A DNA stretch of 41,508 bases from an uncultured Lachnoclostridium sp. Its GTDB lineage: Bacteria; Bacillota; Clostridia; Lachnospirales; Lachnospiraceae. Position numbers and translations under genes: made by a program. The notes under the pieces are model-generated. The model searched no databases. It saw only the letters and a list, made by a program, of their open reading frames with translations, and was not told the DNA's origin. The DNA is taken from positions 1-41,508 of the forward strand of contig CALWDO010000025.1 of the NCBI GenBank assembly GCA_944376715.1, read 5' to 3'. How positions within the stretch are numbered: the first letter of the stretch is position 1; every line of letters starts with the position of its first letter. Below are positions 8,190 to 16,422 of this stretch, in pieces.

Positions 8190-8993
8190 ATGAAATATAT
8201 ATATACCTGTATGCTGGGAATCAGTTTTTGCGCGGCTATGCTGCTGGCGCCGGTCAGGGAAGCGCTTATACAGGGGGAACCTGCCCGTGCGGCGTTTTCG
8301 CAGCCGGATCTTTTAGAGCCTCCAAAGGTCCGGGATGATGCGGATAAGAATGATATGCCGGAAGTTCCCAAGCCTCAGAAAGAGCAGGAGAAGCAGCCGG
8401 AGGAACCGGCAGAGACAGAACCGGTTTCCCGAGAACATTTTTTTGATGACGCTTTGTTTATCGGGGATTCCAGGACTGTGGGACTTTTCGAGTACGCGGA
8501 CATGGGGACGGCGGATGTATTTGCCGATTCAGGCATGAGCCTTTATAAGGTTATGGAAGTGCGTCTCTCCATGGGAGACCAGGGGGATAAGTCATTGCAG
8601 GAAGTGCTGGAAGGCAGACAGTACAGCCGTATATACCTGATGCTTGGTATCAATGAATTGGGGTATAACCAGGAAAACACGGCGGAAAAGTACCGGGAGC
8701 TGGTACAGTATCTCGAACAGATACAGCCCGGAGCCCGGATTATCCTGGAGACCAATATGCATGTGTCAAAGAAAAGATCCGAGTCGGATCCTATCTACAA
8801 TAATGCAAATATAGATGCGTTTAATGATCGTATTCGGGAGATCGCATCAGAAGAAAGTCTTACCTGCATCGATATCAATGAACGGTTTGACGACGGAGAG
8901 GGGAACCTGGCAGAGGAATATACTGCAGACGACGCGCACCTGATGGGGAAATACTATGCGGAATGGGCTGACTGGATTTACGAGAACAGATAA
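8190..8993 (+). CDS. Secreted or membrane-anchored SGNH/GDSL hydrolase
   Basis: The 267-residue protein begins with one hydrophobic segment (residues 3-20), which is a signal peptide or membrane anchor. A Pro/Glu/Lys-rich linker (about 44-80) follows, and then an SGNH domain: block I IGDSRTVG with the catalytic Ser at residue 94, the block III-like LGINELGYN, and a C-terminal Asp-x-x-His in ADDAHL. It is probably extracytoplasmic and acts on O-acyl esters of a surface polymer together with the MBOAT protein encoded just upstream. GAAAGGAAAA precedes the ATG. A terminator hairpin follows at 9007-9042, so the operon has two genes. Confidence 0.85.
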   Translation: MKYIYTCMLGISFCAAMLLAPVREALIQGEPARAAFSQPDLLEPPKVRDDADKNDMPEVPKPQKEQEKQPEEPAETEPVSREHFFDDALFIGDSRTVGLFEYADMGTADVFADSGMSLYKVMEVRLSMGDQGDKSLQEVLEGRQYSRIYLMLGINELGYNQENTAEKYRELVQYLEQIQPGARIILETNMHVSKKRSESDPIYNNANIDAFNDRIREIASEESLTCIDINERFDDGEGNLAEEYTADDAHLMGKYYAEWADWIYENR

Positions 8994-9006
8994 TCATTTC
9001 AAAAGA

Positions 9007-9042
9007 GGGTTTCTGATTTGAAAAAGACAGAAGTCCTTTTTT
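9007..9042 (+). terminator. Rho-independent terminator of the MBOAT-SGNH operon
   Basis: A nine-pair stem (GGGTTTCTG with CAGAAGTCC, two G-U pairs) is followed by six T at 9037-9042. Confidence 0.75.
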
Positions 9043-9046
9043 GTTC

Positions 9047-9073
9047 AATAAAACTAACTTAAAATAGTTTATT
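9047..9073. promoter_or_regulatory. Inverted repeat, candidate operator for the ROK repressor
   Basis: Arms AATAAAACTA (9047-9056) and TAGTTTATT (9065-9073) match each other apart from one extra A, with an 8-base spacer. XylR-type ROK operators also contain AAACTA-like arms, so binding by the regulator encoded at 11103 is plausible. This is inference. A second overlapping pairing (ACTTAA/TTAAGT) exists. Confidence 0.35.
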
Positions 9074-9154
9074 AAGTATATATAAAAAAACAGAATATAT
9101 TATATAATTTCAAAGAATAAACTTAAAATTAAAAAGATAAATAACCCAGATCTT

Positions 9155-9172
9155 CTTGAAAAACGTTTCGAG
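9155..9172. promoter_or_regulatory. Imperfect palindrome, candidate operator or cre-like site
   Basis: CTTGAAA (9155-9161) and TTTCGAG (9166-9172) form an inverted repeat with one mismatch around AACG. It resembles a catabolite-control (cre) element but the spacing is off by one base, so the assignment stays open. It lies about 130 bases upstream of the promoter. Confidence 0.3.
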
Positions 9173-9302
9173 AATATGATAACACGTATTATTAAATGTG
9201 CATAATTACAGATTTGCTTACAGGACTTCAAAAAGGAAGGTGCAAAATTAATAAAATATGTGAAATATAAAAAATATTTAAAAGAAAAATGCACAAAAAA
9301 TG

Positions 9303-9331
9303 TTGACAAGTAAGCAATACAATGATATAGT
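9303..9331 (+). promoter_or_regulatory. Sigma-A promoter of the sugar/polyol operon
   Basis: A perfect TTGACA (9303-9308) and TATAGT (9326-9331) are 17 bases apart, about 57 bases before the kinase start codon. Confidence 0.8.
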
Positions 9332-9387
9332 CATCTTAATTAATAAAGTTAAGAAACAAACAGAAAATTATAAACGGAGTGAAGAAT

Positions 9388-11076
9388 ATGGAAAAAAACT
9401 ATGTGATGGGAATAGATTTTGGCAGCGACTCCGTGAGAGCTGTAATTGTGGATGTAAAAGACGGAAGGACTGTGGGCAGCGCTACTTGTGAGTATGAGCG
9501 CTGGATGAAGCAGATGTACTGTGATGCGTCGAAAAATATGTTTCGGCAACATCCACTTGACTATCTGGAAGCTTTTGGAAAATGTGTAAAAGGAGCTTTG
9601 GATGCGGCCGGAGAAAACGCTGGGGAATACGTCAGGGGAATAGGCGTTGATACGACAGGTTCGACTCCTTGCCCGGTAGACAAAAACGGAACTCCGCTGG
9701 CGTTGCTTCCTGAATTTTCAGAAAATCCGAATGCAATGTTTTATCTTTGGAAAGATCATACCGCTATAGAAGAGGCAAAAGAAATTAACAAAATATTCTC
9801 AGATTTTAATGGCGAGGACTATCTGAGATTCCAGGGTACATATGCTTCTGAATGGTGGTGGGCGAAGATTCTCCATGGTTCCAGAGCGGATGAAAGAGTA
9901 AAGGAAGCTGCATATTCATGGGTGGAGCACTGTGACTGGATTCCAGCATTGCTGACAGGGAATACCAATCCGGATTCTATGTACCGCTGCAGTTGTGCGG
10001 CTGGTCATAAAGCATTGTGGCACAGCGATTTTGGGGGATTGCCATCTCGGGAATGTCTGGAGAAAGTAGACCCGTATTTGGCAATGATAGCGAGACATTA
10101 CGCGAAAGCTCCACAAGTTGCCACGACAAAGGTGGGAATAATTACAAAAGAGTGGGCACAGCGGCTGGGATTAAATGAAAATGTGGTAATCGGCGGAAGC
10201 TCGCTGGATGCTCATGCAGGGGCTGTAGGGGCAGGGATTAAACCGAAAGTCCTGGTAAAAGTAATTGGGACGTCGACGGTGGATATGCTGGTACAAAAGA
10301 GAGAAAATCTTCGGGGCAGAGATTTGCATGATTCATGTGGACAGGCAGAAGATTCTATTCTTCCTGGATATGTGGGAATGGAAGCAAGCCAGGCAGCGTT
10401 TGGGGATTTGTGTTCTTGGTTCCGTACCATATTAATGTGGCCTGTGCGGAATATTATTGGTGAATCAGATCTGCTTACTGATGTTCAAAAAGAGAAACTG
10501 ATTCAGATGACAAAGGAAAAGATGCTTGACCGGATCACGGAGGAAGCGGAAAAGATTGATTATGATCCGAATTTGACGGTTCTAGATTGGTTTAACGGAC
10601 GAAGATATCCTATGATCAATGAAACAGTAAAAGGAGGAATGTATGGACTGACACTGGGAACGAATGCTCCAGAATTGTTTAAAGGTATTTTATTCGCGGC
10701 TGTATTTGGTTCAAGACGTATCTTTGATTCTTTTGTTTCCAGAGGAATAGAAATAGATGAAATTATAACGGTAGGAGGGATTTCCCAAAAATCCCCATTG
10801 ATTATGCAGATGCTTGCAGATGCAATGAAGAGACCGATTAAAGTATCAAATCTTCCGCAGGCATGTGCACAGGGCGCAGCAATGTATGCGGCAGTTGCGG
10901 CTGGATTTTATGATGACCTGGAAGAAGCACAGGCATATATGAATGTCGGATTTAGAAAAATATATATGCCGAATGAAAGTAATTTTGAAAAGTATGACAG
11001 GCTTTACAAGCAATATCTGAGGGTGGGGCGTCATTTTGAAGAGATTCAGACGGAACGAAATCAGGAAAGAATGTAA
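9388..11076 (+). CDS. FGGY carbohydrate kinase, ribulokinase (AraB) type
   Basis: The 562-residue protein phosphorylates a ketopentose or related sugar with ATP. The N-terminal FGGY lobe reads GIDFGSDSVRAV, as in AraB. Other AraB-like blocks are NPNAMFYLWKDHTA, ASEWWWAKILH, EHCDWIPALLTG and the catalytic-Asp region SSLDAHAGAVGAG. The length matches E. coli AraB (566). ATG 9388 has GGAG 8 bases upstream; a GTG at 9379 overlaps that site. It is the first gene of the operon and leads to the repressor after 26 bases. No araA or araD is present, so the substrate may be a ketose made by the SDR enzyme encoded downstream rather than L-ribulose from arabinose. Confidence 0.85.
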   Translation: MEKNYVMGIDFGSDSVRAVIVDVKDGRTVGSATCEYERWMKQMYCDASKNMFRQHPLDYLEAFGKCVKGALDAAGENAGEYVRGIGVDTTGSTPCPVDKNGTPLALLPEFSENPNAMFYLWKDHTAIEEAKEINKIFSDFNGEDYLRFQGTYASEWWWAKILHGSRADERVKEAAYSWVEHCDWIPALLTGNTNPDSMYRCSCAAGHKALWHSDFGGLPSRECLEKVDPYLAMIARHYAKAPQVATTKVGIITKEWAQRLGLNENVVIGGSSLDAHAGAVGAGIKPKVLVKVIGTSTVDMLVQKRENLRGRDLHDSCGQAEDSILPGYVGMEASQAAFGDLCSWFRTILMWPVRNIIGESDLLTDVQKEKLIQMTKEKMLDRITEEAEKIDYDPNLTVLDWFNGRRYPMINETVKGGMYGLTLGTNAPELFKGILFAAVFGSRRIFDSFVSRGIEIDEIITVGGISQKSPLIMQMLADAMKRPIKVSNLPQACAQGAAMYAAVAAGFYDDLEEAQAYMNVGFRKIYMPNESNFEKYDRLYKQYLRVGRHFEEIQTERNQERM

Positions 11077-11102
11077 ATTGTAAATTAATTAAGGAGTACA
11101 TA

Positions 11103-12368
11103 ATGCAGAAGGTGGATAAAAGCATTGTTAATATGGCAAATAAAGTAAATATACTTCGTATTTTGTGGGAGAGCCAGTGTATTTACCGGGCCGAAATTGC
11201 CAGAATGACAGGGCTTTCTCAGCCGACTGTTATGAAAATTGTAGACGAATTTATAGACCGCGGATTAGTAAACATCAGTGGAAAAGGAGTTTCAAGCGGC
11301 GGAAAACCGCCCTTAATGCTCGAGTTTAAGTGGGATGCTTATTACATTATCGGAGTAGATATTAACGAGTATCGGATCGAGATCGTTCTGATGGATTTGG
11401 GATTTCATGTGGTTGATACGCGTATTCAGGATAATCGTGAAATCGATACATCGGAAACTATTTTAAAGCGTCTGGTAGAAGAAATTATGTTTCTTCTCGG
11501 TAATCATCCTGATAAAAAAGAGCGGATTTTAGGAATCGGGGTAGGAATTCCTGGAATTGTAGATGCCCAGCGGGGAGTCGTCGTTAATTCAACAGAACTG
11601 AACTGGAAAGATGTCAAGGTAAAAGAATATCTTCTGCAGTATTTCGAAGGGAAGATTACAATCGAGGACAGTACACGTGCGCTGGCTCTTGAAGAAAAAA
11701 TACTTGGCCGTGGACGGAATGTAAAAAATTTTTTGTGTCTATCTTTGGGATCCAGCATAGGGTCTGCGCTGGTAATGAACGGAGAATTATGTTATGGCAG
11801 TTCGAGCGCTTCTGGTCAGATAGGCCATATGGCGGTTGAAAGACGGGGTGAAGCATGTTCGTGCGGTAACTATGGATGCTTGGATCTATACGCTTCCGGA
11901 CGAGCGATTCAGTTAGAAGCCAAAAAAATTGTGAGGGAGCATGCGGAATCGCAAATTACAGACCTTGTATATGGGGATCCTGAAAAAGTGGATTTAAATA
12001 TTGTATTTGAAGCGGCAATGGGAAATGACAGCGACGCTCTTGCAATTTTGGAAAAAGCGGCAGATTATCTGGCTATGGCTGTGGCAGGAATTATCAACCT
12101 TACAGATCCGGAATTGATTATATGTGAAGGGAAAATATGCAGAGAATGCGATATTTTTATGAAGATGTTCAAAAAGTATATACGCCGCAGAAGGATGCGT
12201 TATGTGGGAAGGGAAGTTGAAATTATCATATCTGATCCGAAAAGTTATATGAGTTCTTTTGGGTCAGCTTCCTTTATCCTTGAACGGTTTATTCAGGCCG
12301 GAGGGGAAGTAAAAGAATTACTTCGTATAAAAAACACGGAGCATGAACATATAATTTATGTAAGTTGA
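11103..12368 (+). CDS. ROK-family transcriptional repressor
   Basis: The 421-residue protein has an N-terminal winged helix-turn-helix (residues 15-60, with RAEIARMTGLSQPTVMKIVDE) fused to a ROK sugar-kinase-like domain. The zinc motif is complete: GHMAVERRGEACSCGNYGCLD, ligands H242, C252, C254 and C259. Such proteins (XylR, NagC type) bind DNA until an inducer sugar binds the ROK domain. AGGAG precedes the ATG by 7 bases. Position inside the operon predicts autoregulation and control of the kinase, dehydrogenase and importer genes; a candidate operator lies at 9047-9073. Its inducer is probably the transported sugar. Confidence 0.9.
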   Translation: MQKVDKSIVNMANKVNILRILWESQCIYRAEIARMTGLSQPTVMKIVDEFIDRGLVNISGKGVSSGGKPPLMLEFKWDAYYIIGVDINEYRIEIVLMDLGFHVVDTRIQDNREIDTSETILKRLVEEIMFLLGNHPDKKERILGIGVGIPGIVDAQRGVVVNSTELNWKDVKVKEYLLQYFEGKITIEDSTRALALEEKILGRGRNVKNFLCLSLGSSIGSALVMNGELCYGSSSASGQIGHMAVERRGEACSCGNYGCLDLYASGRAIQLEAKKIVREHAESQITDLVYGDPEKVDLNIVFEAAMGNDSDALAILEKAADYLAMAVAGIINLTDPELIICEGKICRECDIFMKMFKKYIRRRRMRYVGREVEIIISDPKSYMSSFGSASFILERFIQAGGEVKELLRIKNTEHEHIIYVS

Positions 12369-12382
12369 ATAGGAGGACAGCT

Positions 12383-12865
12383 ATGAGAACAATTAAAGCC
12401 AAACCGATTACAGCCGGGAATTTTGCATGTTATGGAAATTTTTTCAGCATTTTAGAGCCATCTGGAAGCGCACTTGGAAATTTTTATAATGATAAAGTGC
12501 TGTTGCCGGTTTCAGGTAACATGCCAGTTGCATTTTCCTCACTTGTGCTGGACAAGCCGGAGAAAATGATCGTCAGTGAGGTTGAATATCATAATTCGAC
12601 CGGTGAGGGAATGCTTCCTCTGGATGATGATGTAGTGTTGCATGTGGCACCGCCCAGCAATGAAGCGGTTCCAGAACTTACAGAGGCATTCATTGTACCA
12701 AAAGGAACAATGGTTAAGATTAATACCGGAGTGTGGCATATGGGCGTTATGCCGATTCATAAGGAAAAAGTACACGTTTTGATTGTGCTTCCGGAGAGGA
12801 TCTATAAAAATGACTGTTTCGTTGTAAAATATTCGGAAGAAGATCAGATTGAAATTACGTTATAA
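12383..12865 (+). CDS. Ureidoglycolate lyase (AllA)-like cupin protein
   Basis: The 160-residue protein resembles the AllA family: the start KAKPITAGNFACYGNFF, the middle AFIVPKGTMVKINTGVWHMGVMPI and the end VLIVLPERIYKNDC correspond to family blocks that form a cupin-type barrel with the His of the VWH segment. AllA splits ureidoglycolate in allantoin breakdown, but no allantoin gene is nearby. Here it sits between the repressor and the dehydrogenase genes, so a role on a sugar acid, lactone or keto-sugar is more likely. AGGAGG lies 6 bases before ATG 12383. The family call rests on recalled motifs and needs a profile search. Confidence 0.6.
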   Translation: MRTIKAKPITAGNFACYGNFFSILEPSGSALGNFYNDKVLLPVSGNMPVAFSSLVLDKPEKMIVSEVEYHNSTGEGMLPLDDDVVLHVAPPSNEAVPELTEAFIVPKGTMVKINTGVWHMGVMPIHKEKVHVLIVLPERIYKNDCFVVKYSEEDQIEITL

Positions 12866-12899
12866 AGCGGTAAACGCTAAGAATTAGGAGGATTAAAAA

Positions 12900-13679
12900 A
12901 TGACTGATGTAAAGGAATTATTTTCTCTAAAGGACCGTGTTGCAATCGTTACGGGAGGCGGTCAAGGACTCGGAAAATCTATGGCAATCGCCCTGGCACA
13001 GGCAGGAGCAGATATTGTCATTGCTGCCAGAAGAATTACAACCGCATTGGAGACACAAAAAATTATTGAAGGTCTTGGTGTAAAATGCACAGTAATTAAA
13101 GGCGATATGCGTGTAGAAGAAGATGTAAAAAATATGGTTGATCAGGTAATGAAGGAGTATGGAAAGATTGATATTCTCTTCAATAACGCAGGAACCTGGA
13201 GAGGCGATGATGCTGAAAAGGTGACTACAGAGGATTGGAAAGAAGTTATTGATGTCAATCTGACAGGCCCGTTTATTGTTTCCCGTGAAGTAGGTAAAGT
13301 TATGCTGAAGCAGGGAAAGGGCAGCATTGTCAATATAGCGTCTATGTCTGGAATGATTGTAAATACGCCGCAGAATCAGTGTGCGTATAATGCGTCTAAA
13401 GGCGGATTGATTATGTTGACTAAATCAATGGCGACTGAGTGGGCAACCCGAGGCGTACGAGTAAACGCCCTGTGCCCTGGATATATGAGAACGGAAATGA
13501 GCGAAGACAGGTATCAGAGAAAAGATCCTGCAATTGACAGATGGTTTTCCATGACACCGATGGGAAGATCCGGAGTTCCTGACGAGTTAATGGGAATCGC
13601 TGTTTATCTGGCATCCGATGCATCCAGTTTCGTTACAGGAGCGGCTTACTTAGTTGACGGCGGTTATACTGCTTGGTAG
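12900..13679 (+). CDS. SDR-family oxidoreductase, sugar/polyol dehydrogenase-like
   Basis: The 259-residue protein is a classical short-chain dehydrogenase. The nucleotide-binding motif TGGGQGLG is at residues 18-25, NNAG is near 95-98, the catalytic Ser is in NIASMSG (148 or 150), and Tyr163/Lys167 form YNASK. After TGGGQGLG the segment IAARR suggests an NADP-tolerant pocket. The closest named relatives by pattern are gluconate 5-dehydrogenase and polyol dehydrogenases. In this operon it probably oxidises the imported polyol to a ketose, or reduces a keto-sugar, for the kinase. AGGAGG sits 8 bases before the ATG. The binding-protein gene follows 61 bases later. Confidence 0.85.
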   Translation: MTDVKELFSLKDRVAIVTGGGQGLGKSMAIALAQAGADIVIAARRITTALETQKIIEGLGVKCTVIKGDMRVEEDVKNMVDQVMKEYGKIDILFNNAGTWRGDDAEKVTTEDWKEVIDVNLTGPFIVSREVGKVMLKQGKGSIVNIASMSGMIVNTPQNQCAYNASKGGLIMLTKSMATEWATRGVRVNALCPGYMRTEMSEDRYQRKDPAIDRWFSMTPMGRSGVPDELMGIAVYLASDASSFVTGAAYLVDGGYTAW

Positions 13680-13740
13680 AAAAGGGGTTAGAGGTTTGAA
13701 GGAAAAATGACCCGAAAAATTAACAAATGGAGGTATTATC

Positions 13741-14772
13741 ATGAGAAAGAAACTGTTGGCTTTTGTGGGTGTCGCGATAATGAGTGCTATGGTAATGACG
13801 GGCTGTTCCAGCGGAAGCAGCACAACGGAAGACACTGCAACTGATGCTGCAACAACTGAAGAAACAGCGGATACTGGAACTGAAGAAACAGCAGACACAG
13901 CTGAAACAACGGATACAGCTGAAGAAACGGAAAGTACCGGTGAAGGCATTAAGATTGGCGTTTCTGTCGCAGACCAGTCCAATGTGTTTTATGTTGATAT
14001 TATAGACGGTATGGAATCCGCAGTTAAAGACGGTGATGAACTGATTATTGTGGATGCTGGATTTGATGCCGCAAAACAGCTGAATGATATTGATGATATG
14101 ATTCAGCAGGGTGTCAGCGCAATGCTGATTGACGCAGTGGATTCTAATGCAATCGCACCTGCTATTGAAGCATGCAAAGCAGCTAATATTCCGGTAATCG
14201 CTTATAATAGCCCGGTGAACCAGGAAGTGGACTGCACCGTTGTAACAGATAACTTCCTTGCAGGACAGTTGATTGGTAAAGCGCTTGGCGAAGCTGTCGG
14301 AGGGAAGGGTGAAGTCGCAATGTGTACCTACAATGTGGCTGAAGTTTGCCTTGACCGTGCAAATGGATTCAAAGATGCACTTTCTGCGTATCCAGACATC
14401 GAGATCGTAGTAGAACAGGAAGTTCAGTCCGGAACAGATACAGCTCTTCCGGTTGCGGAAAACATTATCCAGGCATATCCGGATATTGTAGGTATGTTTG
14501 CTCAGAATGACCCGACCGCCCTTGGATGTGTTGCGGCTGCTGAGAGTGCAAACAAACTGGATCAGATCAAGATCGTAGGCGTTGACGGATCTGATGATGG
14601 TAAGGCTGCAGTGGCAGAAGGCAAAATGCTTGCAACTGCTGCCCAGGATCCGGTGACGATTGGCTCTACCGCTATTGAATCAACTTACAAAGTTATTGCA
14701 GGCGAGTCAGTTGAAAAAGAAATTCTTATCCCGTCTTATCTGATAGACGCAAGCAATGTTGCAGAAGAATAA
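13741..14772 (+). CDS. Sugar ABC transporter substrate-binding lipoprotein (RbsB type)
   Basis: The 343-residue protein starts with a lipoprotein signal peptide ending in VMTGC (lipidated Cys at residue 22). A low-complexity Thr/Glu/Asp/Ala linker (about 28-60) follows, made of repeated short units, then the type I periplasmic-binding fold typical of ribose and galactose binders (IKIGVSVADQSNVFYVDIIDGME, then IDAVDSN, AQNDPTALG, VGVDGSDDG). It captures the substrate at the outer membrane face of the cell membrane and hands it to the permease. GGAGG lies upstream of the ATG. A perfect hairpin sits between this gene and the ATPase gene, perhaps raising the level of this protein over the membrane parts. 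Confidence 0.93.
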   Translation: MRKKLLAFVGVAIMSAMVMTGCSSGSSTTEDTATDAATTEETADTGTEETADTAETTDTAEETESTGEGIKIGVSVADQSNVFYVDIIDGMESAVKDGDELIIVDAGFDAAKQLNDIDDMIQQGVSAMLIDAVDSNAIAPAIEACKAANIPVIAYNSPVNQEVDCTVVTDNFLAGQLIGKALGEAVGGKGEVAMCTYNVAEVCLDRANGFKDALSAYPDIEIVVEQEVQSGTDTALPVAENIIQAYPDIVGMFAQNDPTALGCVAAAESANKLDQIKIVGVDGSDDGKAAVAEGKMLATAAQDPVTIGSTAIESTYKVIAGESVEKEILIPSYLIDASNVAEE

Positions 14773-14834
14773 GTGAAGTTAACATAACAAAAATAGGGTG
14801 AATAGTCGGACAACGATGCCTGTTCACCGGAGAA

Positions 14835-14870
14835 ATATCACACGTGGGAATAAAATCCCACGTGTGATGT
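14835..14870 (+). promoter_or_regulatory. Perfect intercistronic hairpin between binding protein and ATPase genes
   Basis: Thirteen uninterrupted pairs (ATCACACGTGGGA with TCCCACGTGTGAT) plus two more outer pairs close a six-base loop. No T run follows, so it is probably not a terminator; it may protect the upstream mRNA from 3' decay. Confidence 0.7.
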
Positions 14871-14895
14871 ATTCATGAATCAATGGAGGTTAGGA

Positions 14896-16422
14896 ATGGA
14901 TGAAAAATATTATTTAGAGATGCTTGATATTAACAAGACATTCCCCGGTGCAAAGGTGCTTAACCATATTGATTTTAAGATTAAATTAGGTGAAGTACAG
15001 GCGTTGATGGGTGAAAATGGTGCGGGCAAATCAACGTTAATGAAGATTCTGGGGGGGATTTACCAGAAGGATAAGGATTCCGGGAAAATTCTTGTAGAGG
15101 GAAAAGAAGTAGAAATCAACACGGTGGACGATGCCCAGAAATATGGCATCAGTATAATTCATCAGGAGATCAGCCTGGCAGAAAATATGACCGTATTTGA
15201 TAATATTTTTATGGGTCGTGAGATTGACAGGAAAACAAAGGGATTTTTGAACGATAAAGAAATGATTCGCAGATCACAGGCGATCATAGATGAATTGAAG
15301 GTTGATATTGATGTTCGTCGGAAAGTAGGAGAGTTGAGTATCGCAAAGCAGCAGATGATAGAAATTTGCCGGGCGCTGCTTTCCAATGCAAAGATTATCG
15401 TCATGGATGAGCCGACTTCGTCTTTGACGCAGACAGAAATAGATCAATTATTTGAACAAATTCATAAGTTGAAAGAGTCGGGGATTGCGATTATATACAT
15501 ATCGCATCGTATGGAAGAAATATTTCAGATATCTGATACAATCACAGTGCTGCGCGATGGCCATTTAGTGGGTTCAAAACCTGCCAGTGAACTGGACAAC
15601 CAGAAAATTATTGAAATGATGGTTGGACGTGACCTGAATAAATATATGAAGAACGACGAGTATCTGGAAGGCGGGGAGGTTTGCCTGGAAGTTAGAAATC
15701 TGAATAATAAAAAATTGAAAGATATCAGCTTTATCTTGAAAAAAGGAGAGATTCTTGGATTTGCCGGTCTTGTCGGCGCTGGACGGACAGAAACAGCGAG
15801 GGCTATTTTTGGAATTGATCCGATCAGTTCAGGGAAGATCTTAGTTCATGGTAAAGAAGTAAAAATAAAGAGCGCTTCGGACGCGATTAAAGCAGGTATA
15901 GGCTATGTCCCTGAGAACCGCAAGGAAGAGGGTCTGGTACTGATGAGTTCTATTCGTTCTAATCTCACAATTTCTGTGCTGGAACAGTTTATCAAAGGCT
16001 GTTTTGTGAACAGGAAAAAGGAGAATAGCATTGTGGACGAATATGTAAATAAGCTTTCGATAAAGATGGCTTCTGCTGAACAGCTGGTACAGTATTTGTC
16101 AGGAGGCAATCAGCAGAAAGTTGTCCTATCAAAATGGCTTGCTACCAGGCCGGATATATTGATTTTGGATGAGCCGACCAGAGGAATCGATATCGGAGCA
16201 AAGACCGAAATATATCATCTAATCATGGAAATGGCAAAATCTGGAGTTGCCGTCATACTTATTTCCTCCGAAATGGAAGAAATCATCAATTTGAGCACAA
16301 GAATTATTGTAATGTATGAAGGAAGGATAAAAGCAACTTTAACAGAAGAGGAAACCAGAACGGTTGCTCAGGAAGATATTATGTGGTATGCGTCAGGGAG
16401 GATGAAAGATGAAGCAAAGTAG
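14896..16422 (+). CDS. Sugar ABC transporter ATP-binding protein (RbsA type)
   Basis: The 508-residue protein has two fused ATPase domains, as in RbsA, MglA and XylG. The first has Walker A GENGAGKST at residues 39-47, a degenerate signature LSIAKQQ and Walker B IIVMDEPTSSL. The second has a degenerate Walker A (GLVGAGRTE), an intact signature LSGGNQQK and Walker B ILILDEPTRGID. This pattern of one strong and one weak half is normal for the family. ATG 14896 is chosen because GGAGGT ends 5 bases upstream; an in-frame ATG at 14875 lacks a site. It overlaps the permease gene by 14 bases, so the two are translationally coupled. Confidence 0.94.
   Translation: MDEKYYLEMLDINKTFPGAKVLNHIDFKIKLGEVQALMGENGAGKSTLMKILGGIYQKDKDSGKILVEGKEVEINTVDDAQKYGISIIHQEISLAENMTVFDNIFMGREIDRKTKGFLNDKEMIRRSQAIIDELKVDIDVRRKVGELSIAKQQMIEICRALLSNAKIIVMDEPTSSLTQTEIDQLFEQIHKLKESGIAIIYISHRMEEIFQISDTITVLRDGHLVGSKPASELDNQKIIEMMVGRDLNKYMKNDEYLEGGEVCLEVRNLNNKKLKDISFILKKGEILGFAGLVGAGRTETARAIFGIDPISSGKILVHGKEVKIKSASDAIKAGIGYVPENRKEEGLVLMSSIRSNLTISVLEQFIKGCFVNRKKENSIVDEYVNKLSIKMASAEQLVQYLSGGNQQKVVLSKWLATRPDILILDEPTRGIDIGAKTEIYHLIMEMAKSGVAVILISSEMEEIINLSTRIIVMYEGRIKATLTEEETRTVAQEDIMWYASGRMKDEAK

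Larger units (their letters stand above)
9043..9302. other. AT-rich intergenic control region, no gene
   Basis: This stretch is almost entirely A and T by eye and codes for nothing convincing on either strand. It holds two inverted repeats (9047-9073 and 9155-9172) and leads into the promoter of the sugar operon. It marks a sharp change in base composition from the operon to its left. Confidence 0.7.

Noticed and set aside
9155-9172. Canonical cre site
   Set aside because: The palindrome resembles cre but the spacing around the central CG is off by one, so it is listed only as a candidate operator.
9100-9309. 69-codon minus-strand frame in the AT-rich gap
   Set aside because: Phe/Ile/Ser-rich translation of AT-rich DNA, no ribosome site, overlaps the sugar-operon promoter.
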